Below are positions 6,295 through 11,234 of a stretch of 11,234 bases of DNA, in pieces (within the stretch, counting starts at the first letter, position 1; every line of letters starts with the position of its first letter). The translations under genes and the position numbers were made by a program. The notes beneath the pieces are model-generated. The model was not told the DNA's origin. It saw nothing but the letters and a program-made list of their open reading frames with translations, and ran no database searches. The DNA is from Burkholderiaceae bacterium (lineage in GTDB: Bacteria > Pseudomonadota > Gammaproteobacteria > Burkholderiales > Burkholderiaceae), in contig CANCBK010000058.1 in the NCBI GenBank assembly GCA_947374315.1, positions 1 to 11,234 of the forward strand, given 5' to 3'.

Positions 6295-6385
6295 TGGCGG
6301 AAGAGGCGGGATTCGAACCCGCGGTAGGCTATAAACCTACGCACGCTTTCCAGGCGTGTGACTTAAACCGCTCATCCACCCTTCC
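6295..6385 (-). tRNA. tRNA-Ser (anticodon GGA)
   Basis: A 91-nt tRNA including an encoded CCA. The acceptor strand GGAAGGG pairs with CTCTTCC, with one G-T pair. The anticodon stem CACGC/GCGTG encloses loop CTGGAAA with anticodon GGA at 6349-6351, which reads UCC and UCU. The long variable arm (GTAGG...CCTAC) marks it as a class II serine tRNA. The T arm contains GGTTCGAATCC. It lies 47 bp downstream of acs on the same strand and is followed by its own terminator. Its 3' end faces the accessory-looking module, a usual side for tRNA-targeted integration, though no duplicated tRNA end was seen. Confidence 0.97.
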
Positions 6386-6396
6386 GGAAAACATCG

Positions 6397-6402
6397 ATTA
6401 TA
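6397..6402 (-). promoter_or_regulatory. Likely -10 box of the tRNA-Ser promoter
   Basis: The minus strand reads TATAAT, a perfect -10 hexamer, 11 bp before the mature tRNA 5' end. No good -35 was found at 16-18 bp spacing (nearest are ACTCAC or TACTCA). It lies just after the acs stop codon, so the tRNA probably has its own transcription start. Confidence 0.5.
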
Positions 6403-6432
6403 CGATTAACAGAAGGGTGTGAGTAGATTTGC

Positions 6433-8406
6433 TTAGAGCGCCTCTTTGAGCTGGTCCAAAATCGCTGGGTTCTCCAGGGTTGAAGTATCTTGAGTAACTT
6501 CCTCGCCTTTAGCAATCACACGCAACAAGCGACGCATGATTTTTCCAGAGCGGGTTTTAGGCAGGTTATCGCCGAAACGCACGTCCTTTGGCTTGGCAAT
6601 TGGGCCAATCTCCTTACCAACCCAGTTGCGCAACTCAGTAGCAATCTTTTTAGCTTCATCACCTGTTGGACGACCGCCTTTGAGAACTACGAATACGCAA
6701 ATGGCCTCACCAGTCATATCGTCAGGGCGACCCACCACTGCCGCCTCAGCAACCAATGGATTGGCCACTAGGCATGATTCGATTTCCATCGTACCCATGC
6801 GGTGACCAGAAACGTTCAAGACGTCATCGATACGGCCAGTAATAGTGAAGTAACCAGTATCTTTATTGCGAATCGCGCCGTCACCAGCTAAATACAACGT
6901 GCCACCCAACTCTTCTGGGAAATAGGATTTCACAAAACGATCAGCATCATTCCAAATAGTACGAATCATTGAAGGCCATGGACGCTTCACCACCAAGATA
7001 CCGCCTTGACCGTTTGGCACATCCGCGCCCGCTTCATCCACAATCGCCGCCATGATGCCCGGCAATGGCAAAGTACAGGAACCAGGAATCATTGGTGTAG
7101 CGCCAGGCAAAGGTGAAATCATGTGACCACCCGTTTCAGTCTGCCAGAAGGTGTCTGCGATTGGGCAACGTGAGCCACCTACATTCTCGTAATACCACAT
7201 CCATGCCTCTGGATTAATTGGCTCGCCTACTGAACCCAAGAGGCGCAATGAGGATAAGTCATAGCTCTTTGGATGCACTGCCTGATCATTGCTAGACGCC
7301 TTGATCAAAGAACGAATCGCTGTTGGCGCCGTGTAGAAAATCGTTGCTTTGTGTTTCTGGATCATGTCCCAGAAACGGCCTGCATTTGGATAAGTCGGTA
7401 CGCCCTCGAACACAATCTCCGTGGCGCCTACTGCGAGTGGGCCGTAGGTAATGTAGGAGTGGCCAGTTACCCAGCCGATATCAGCAGTACACCAGAACAC
7501 ATCGCTTGGCTTGATGTCAAAAGTCCACTTCATGGTGAGAATAGCCCACAGCAAGTAACCACCTGTTGAGTGCTGGACACCCTTTGGCTTACCAGTGGAT
7601 CCAGAAGTGTAAAGAATGAATAAGGGATGCTCAGCGCTGACCCACTCTGGCTCGCAAGTAGCAGCCTCATTAGTCATAATTTCTTGCATCCAAACATCGC
7701 GGCCCGCTGTCATGGTGACATCAGTACCGGTACGCTTGCTAACAATGACATGCTTCACATTGCCGCACTCACCATTGGAAAGGGCTTCATCACAAATCGC
7801 CTTTAACGGCAATGATTTGCCGCCGCGGAACTGTCCATCAGCCGTAATCACTGCAACTGCGCCGACGTCAATAATGCGATCGCGCAAAGCTTGAGCCGAG
7901 AAGCCACCAAACACCACAGAGTGAATTGCGCCGATACGGGCACACGCTTGCATGGCAACAATGCCTTCGATGGTCATCGCCATATAAATAATGACGCGGT
8001 CACCAGACTTGATGCCCATCTTGCGTAATGCATTTGCCATCTTGCAAACGCGCTCCAGCATCTCTTGATAAGTAACCTTGGTTACCGTGCCATCGTCGGC
8101 TTCAAAAATGATGGCCACTTTGTCGCCCAAGCCATTCTCAATTTGGCGATCTAAGCAGTTATATGAGGCATTGGTTGTGCCGTCCTCGAACCATTTGTAG
8201 AAAGGCGCTTTGGATTCATCAAGTACTTTAGTGAAAGGTTTCTTCCAATACAGATTTTCTTTTGCAAGACGACCCCAAAACCCGTCATAATCCTTTTCAG
8301 CCTCAGCACAGAGCTTTTTGTAGGCTTCCATCCCAGAAATAGCAGCACCCTTAACAAAGTCTGCAGGTGGGTTGAATACGCGGTTTTCTTGCATTAATGG
8401 ATCCAT
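6433..8406 (-). CDS. acs: Acetyl-CoA synthetase (AMP-forming acetate-CoA ligase)
   Basis: A 657-residue cytoplasmic enzyme that activates acetate with ATP to acetyl-AMP and then to acetyl-CoA. It has the full length usual for Acs (about 650). Visible motifs: ATP-binding loop [11 protein letters not shown] at 266-276, IGWVTGHSY at 310-318, GSVGEP at 391-396, [10 protein letters not shown] at 418-427 with Trp421, the residue that limits the pocket to acetate, the hinge region around [16 protein letters not shown], then SGHRMGT at 533-539. The catalytic lysine is Lys622 in [11 protein letters not shown], the site normally controlled by acetylation. The start at 8406 is supported by AAGGG 9 nt upstream; an in-frame ATG four codons later lacks a ribosome binding site. 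It is transcribed divergently from fumarase and feeds acetyl-CoA to the TCA cycle and to storage polymer. Close acyl-CoA synthetases such as PrpE are the only alternative; the Trp argues for acetate. Confidence 0.96.
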   Translation of the reverse strand: MDPLMQENRVFNPPADFVKGAAISGMEAYKKLCAEAEKDYDGFWGRLAKENLYWKKPFTKVLDESKAPFYKWFEDGTTNASYNCLDRQIENGLGDKVAIIFEADDGTVTKVTYQEMLERVCKMANALRKMGIKSGDRVIIYMAMTIEGIVAMQACARIGAIHSVVFGGFSAQALRDRIIDVGAVAVITADGQFRGGKSLPLKAICDEALSNGECGNVKHVIVSKRTGTDVTMTAGRDVWMQEIMTNEAATCEPEWVSAEHPLFILYTSGSTGKPKGVQHSTGGYLLWAILTMKWTFDIKPSDVFWCTADIGWVTGHSYITYGPLAVGATEIVFEGVPTYPNAGRFWDMIQKHKATIFYTAPTAIRSLIKASSNDQAVHPKSYDLSSLRLLGSVGEPINPEAWMWYYENVGGSRCPIADTFWQTETGGHMISPLPGATPMIPGSCTLPLPGIMAAIVDEAGADVPNGQGGILVVKRPWPSMIRTIWNDADRFVKSYFPEELGGTLYLAGDGAIRNKDTGYFTITGRIDDVLNVSGHRMGTMEIESCLVANPLVAEAAVVGRPDDMTGEAICVFVVLKGGRPTGDEAKKIATELRNWVGKEIGPIAKPKDVRFGDNLPKTRSGKIMRRLLRVIAKGEEVTQDTSTLENPAILDQLKEAL

Positions 8407-8511
8407 GCTTCACAGCCCTTCTATTTAATAATCAGTCATCTTGTCGATGAAAATAACGCAGAATCAGGGAACAGTAACCCCAAGTGCTAATAAGATAAGT
8501 GAAAACACGCA

Positions 8512-8533
8512 GGATTTGCTCTATGGCAAACCC
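8512..8533. promoter_or_regulatory. Imperfect dyad between acs and fumarase, possible shared operator
   Basis: GGATTTGC (8512-8519) and GCAAACCC (8526-8533) form an 8-bp inverted repeat with one mismatch and a 6-bp spacer. It contains a T-N11-A spacing (T8516 to A8528). It lies 39-61 bp before the fumarase ATG in the 166-bp divergent region. A TTGCTC at 8516-8521 inside it might be a -35 box for the fumarase gene, but no well-spaced -10 was found, so promoters here are unassigned. Confidence 0.3.
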
Positions 8534-8572
8534 TTAAAATAGGAAAAACCTTACTAAATTAAGCAAATTATC

Positions 8573-10096
8573 ATGACAAATATCAAACAAAACGACCTCA
8601 TTCAAAGCGTTGCCGACGCCTTTCAGTTCATCTCTTACTATCACCCCAAGGACTTCATTTCCGCCATGGGTAAGGCTTATGAGCTTGAACAAGGCGCTGC
8701 TGCCAAGGACGCGATTGCTCAGATTTTGACCAATAGCCGGATGTGCGCTGAAGGCCACCGCCCGCTTTGCCAGGACACCGGTATTGCTGTTGTATTCCTC
8801 AAAATTGGCATGAACGTCCAATGGGGCGACGCCACTATGAGCGTGACCGAGATGGTGAATGAAGGGGTTCGTCGCGCTTACCTGAACCCAGAGAACCCAC
8901 TTCGCGCCTCGGTATTAGCCGATCCAGCGGGTAAACGTAAAAATACAGGGGATAACACCCCCGCTGTTATTCATTATGAAATCGTCCCGGGGGATGATGT
9001 TGAGGTGATTTGCGCCGCTAAAGGCGGAGGCTCAGAGAACAAGGCCAAAATGGTCATGCTCAACCCTTCTGACTCCATTGTGGATTGGGTACTCAAGACA
9101 GTACCTACTATGGGTGCAGGCTGGTGCCCTCCTGGCATCTTGGGAATCGGCATTGGCGGAACCCCTGAAAAAGCCATGTTGATGGCTAAAGAATCCCTGA
9201 TGGGGCCTGTAGACATTCAAGAGTTGATTGCGCGTGGCCCACAAAACCGCATCGAAGAGCTGCGTTTGGAGATTTTCGACAAGGTAAATAAACTCGGTAT
9301 TGGCGCCCAAGGATTGGGTGGCTTAGCCACAGTTCTTGACATCAAGATCATGGACTACCCAACCCATGCAGCCTCATTACCCGTTGCCATGATTCCGAAC
9401 TGCGCCGCTACTCGCCACGTTCACTTCCATTTGCATGGTGATGGTCCTGCAAAATTAGAAATACCCTCATTGTCTGACTGGCCAGATGTCACTTGGACAC
9501 CAGATACCCAGAAATCTAAACGCGTGAACTTAGATACGCTCACCGCTGAAGAAGTGGCCGGCTGGAAAGAAGGCGAAACATTGCTACTAAACGGCAAAAT
9601 TTTGACAGGTCGCGATGCAGCCCATAAGCGCATTCAGGACATGCTCGCCAAAGGCGAAACATTGCCAGTCAGTTTCAAGAATCGCGTGATCTATTACGTT
9701 GGTCCAGTAGATCCAGTAGGTAATGAAGCTGTTGGCCCTGCAGGCCCAACGACATCCACTCGTATGGATAAGTTCACCGAGATGATGCTTGCTCAGACTG
9801 GCTTGATCTCAATGATTGGTAAAGCCGAGCGTGGCCCTGCTGCGATTGAAGCCATCAAAAAACATCGGTCTGCCTACTTAATGGCCGTTGGTGGCGCCGC
9901 CTACTTGGTATCTAAAGCCATTCAGACGGCCAAGGTTGTGGGCTTTGCCGACTTAGGCATGGAAGCCATTTATGAATTCGATGTCAAGGACATGCCAGTC
10001 ACGGTGGCTGTGAGCTCCGCAGGAATCTCCATGCATGAGACTGGTCCAAAAGAATGGCAAGCGAAGATTGGCAATATTCCAGTCAAGATTGTTTAA
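8573..10096 (+). CDS. Class I fumarate hydratase (4Fe-4S, FumA/FumB type)
   Basis: A 507-residue iron-sulfur fumarase that interconverts fumarate and malate in the TCA cycle. The length fits the two-domain class I form. The N-terminal domain (about 1-285) carries the three cysteines expected to ligate the 4Fe-4S cluster: Cys66 in RPLCQDTG, Cys185 in GWCPPGILGIGIGG and Cys277 in PNCAATRHVHF. It also has CAAKGGGSENKA from residue 147. The C-terminal domain (about 290-507) contains the signature GPTTSTRMD at 391-399 and GKAERG at 416-421. All three cysteines are present, so the enzyme should be active and oxygen-sensitive. ATG at 8573 is the first start and gives the usual N-terminus, but no clear Shine-Dalgarno precedes it. 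It is 42 bp before murI on the same strand and may share its transcript. The L-tartrate dehydratase relatives are two-subunit, which argues against that activity. Confidence 0.94.
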   Translation: MTNIKQNDLIQSVADAFQFISYYHPKDFISAMGKAYELEQGAAAKDAIAQILTNSRMCAEGHRPLCQDTGIAVVFLKIGMNVQWGDATMSVTEMVNEGVRRAYLNPENPLRASVLADPAGKRKNTGDNTPAVIHYEIVPGDDVEVICAAKGGGSENKAKMVMLNPSDSIVDWVLKTVPTMGAGWCPPGILGIGIGGTPEKAMLMAKESLMGPVDIQELIARGPQNRIEELRLEIFDKVNKLGIGAQGLGGLATVLDIKIMDYPTHAASLPVAMIPNCAATRHVHFHLHGDGPAKLEIPSLSDWPDVTWTPDTQKSKRVNLDTLTAEEVAGWKEGETLLLNGKILTGRDAAHKRIQDMLAKGETLPVSFKNRVIYYVGPVDPVGNEAVGPAGPTTSTRMDKFTEMMLAQTGLISMIGKAERGPAAIEAIKKHRSAYLMAVGGAAYLVSKAIQTAKVVGFADLGMEAIYEFDVKDMPVTVAVSSAGISMHETGPKEWQAKIGNIPVKIV

Positions 10097-10138
10097 AGGC
10101 AAAAGTTCATTGGCGATTCATAGTTAAGCGACTGTTAC

Positions 10139-10957
10139 TTGGCACTCATCGGGGTTTTTGATTCTGGCGTTGGAGGCTTATCCATTTTGGATGAGGCTCT
10201 GCGCCAGCTTCCCGAGCATCACTACATTTACCTGGCAGACTCTATCAATGCCCCTTATGGTGAAAAGTCTAGTGAATGGATTGCCTCCCGAAGCATGGAA
10301 CTCTGTCAGTATCTAGCGGCGCAAGGTTGCGATGCGATCATGGTGGCATGCAATACCGCAACCGCTGAAGCGATTGCCCGTATCCGCTTTGAACTCAGCA
10401 ATATTCCCATCATTGGCGTGGAGCCCGGCATTAAGCCTGCGGCCATGCAATCTGCCAATGGCATCGTTGGTGTACTCGCCACTGAAGCCACACTTAAAAG
10501 CGATAAGTTCAACGCTTTATTGGCGACACTCCCAAATGACTGTCAATTTATTAAACAAGCTGGCGCCGGATTAGTCCCCTTCATCGAAGCAGGTCAAGCC
10601 AATGGCGAAGAAACCTTAGAACTGCTCGCTGAACATCTTGAACCTATTCAGGATGCGGGTGCCGACACGCTTGTCTTAGGATGCACGCACTACCCCTTCC
10701 TGAGAAAAGCGATTCGTAAATTACTGGGCGATTCGATTAACCTCATCGATACGAGCGATGCCGTGGTGCGCCAACTCAAACGGAAATTAGAAGCGCAGGG
10801 CAAACACTTGGACGATGGTAAGTCTGGCTCCGTTACATTCATTAGCAGCAAAGATGCGGCAACCCTACTTCAAATGGCGCAAGAATTAATGCAATCCGAT
10901 CTCAGCGAACATCACATTGAGTCGCGCTTAGTGCTCACATTTAATGAGCGCATATAA
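10139..10957 (+). CDS. murI: Glutamate racemase
   Basis: A 272-residue cytoplasmic enzyme making D-glutamate for peptidoglycan from L-glutamate without a cofactor. The two catalytic cysteines are present: Cys71 in VACNTAT and Cys182 in LGCTHYPF, next to His184. The N-terminal substrate loop FDSGVGGLSIL (Asp8, Ser9) and the ADSINAPYGEK segment (usually AD...PYG) also fit the family. The start must be the TTG at 10139: an in-frame TAG lies 15 bp upstream, and the next in-frame ATG falls after the essential DSGVGG loop. No strong ribosome binding site precedes the TTG, so translation may be modest or coupled to the upstream fumarase gene. It is followed without a gap by a TonB-like gene in the same frame. 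Confidence 0.95.
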   Translation: MALIGVFDSGVGGLSILDEALRQLPEHHYIYLADSINAPYGEKSSEWIASRSMELCQYLAAQGCDAIMVACNTATAEAIARIRFELSNIPIIGVEPGIKPAAMQSANGIVGVLATEATLKSDKFNALLATLPNDCQFIKQAGAGLVPFIEAGQANGEETLELLAEHLEPIQDAGADTLVLGCTHYPFLRKAIRKLLGDSINLIDTSDAVVRQLKRKLEAQGKHLDDGKSGSVTFISSKDAATLLQMAQELMQSDLSEHHIESRLVLTFNERI

Positions 10958-11234
10958 GTGAGTCATTTTTTTACTCGAGTGAGCGCTCATCTGCCGTTTA
11001 ATAAAACCGAACGCATCATTATTGGCATCGTCATTGCATTGCATCTGCTTTTCTTGATTCACTTTCAAAGCAGCATGAAGCCAGAGAATGACAACCTAGA
11101 CGATACGCGGGTGATGGCCAATCTCGTGAGCCCAGAGGCCGCCAAACAACCACAAGCCACTCCAGCGACAACCCCACCAAAGCCAAAGCCAAAGCAAGAG
11201 CCGAAGAAAAAAACGGCGGATGAGAAGTCCACCC
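10958..11234 (+). CDS. TonB-like energy transducer (partial, C-terminus beyond right edge)
   Basis: 92 codons are visible. A short cytoplasmic start is followed by a single membrane segment (about 20-36, IIIGIVIALHLLFLI) and then a periplasmic Pro/Lys-rich stretch (TPPKPKPKQEPKKK), the typical N-terminal plan of TonB. His29 within the membrane helix matches in position the TonB histidine needed for coupling to ExbB/ExbD. TonB passes proton-motive force to outer-membrane receptors for siderophores and similar ligands. The C-terminal receptor-contact domain and probably exbB/exbD would lie to the right. The start is GTG at 10958, directly after the murI stop; a second GTG at 10979 would also leave the membrane segment intact. 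TolA is an alternative with a similar N-terminal layout, but its linker is usually Ala/Lys/Glu-rich, not PKPK-rich. Confidence 0.82.
   Translation, partial: MSHFFTRVSAHLPFNKTERIIIGIVIALHLLFLIHFQSSMKPENDNLDDTRVMANLVSPEAAKQPQATPATTPPKPKPKQEPKKKTADEKST

Noticed and set aside
7273..7894. Antisense open frames inside acs
   Set aside because: They are shadow frames of a highly conserved gene, with no independent support.
1..11234. CRISPR arrays, insertion sequences, long direct repeats
   Set aside because: No regularly spaced repeats, transposase-like frames or long terminal repeats were seen on reading the window.

Overview
The window looks like a chromosomal segment of a betaproteobacterium in the Burkholderiaceae, most like Polynucleobacter. 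This rests on moderate GC, a phasin gene (polyhydroxyalkanoate storage), a class I fumarase beside murI and tonB, and an NAD-linked formate dehydrogenase subunit. The genus is inferred from gene content and remembered gene order; no database was searched.

Layout. Bases 1-1589 (minus) hold most of a fused NuoE-NuoF-type beta subunit of a soluble NAD-dependent formate dehydrogenase, cut by the left edge. A small lipoprotein gene (1804-2028, minus) and a secreted DUF1080 protein gene (2187-2780, plus) follow. The DUF1080 gene ends at a strong bidirectional terminator facing a YciI-like gene (2850-3152, minus). Next comes a phasin gene (3252-3824, minus) with its own UACG-loop terminator, a good sigma70-type promoter and two operator-like repeats 30 bp apart. 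Bases 4088-5856 (minus) hold a tightly coupled two-gene module: a protein with a central winged helix-turn-helix, then an AbiEii-like nucleotidyltransferase, behind a perfect 10-bp inverted repeat that looks like an autoregulatory operator. This is the best candidate for a toxin-antitoxin or defence system. After about 300 bp with no recognisable gene come a tRNA-Ser(GGA) gene with its terminator and an acetyl-CoA synthetase gene (6433-8406), both on the minus strand. Diverging from acs, on the plus strand, are a class I fumarase (8573-10096), glutamate racemase (10139-10957, TTG start) and the start of a TonB-like gene cut by the right edge.

How the genes fit together. Most of the window is core metabolism. 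Acs turns acetate into acetyl-CoA, fumarase serves the TCA cycle, formate dehydrogenase yields NADH, and the phasin coats storage granules made from acetyl-CoA. MurI supplies D-glutamate for the wall, and TonB powers outer-membrane uptake. The helix-turn-helix/nucleotidyltransferase pair and the gene-free stretch beside it, on the 3' side of the tRNA-Ser gene, are the accessory-looking part.
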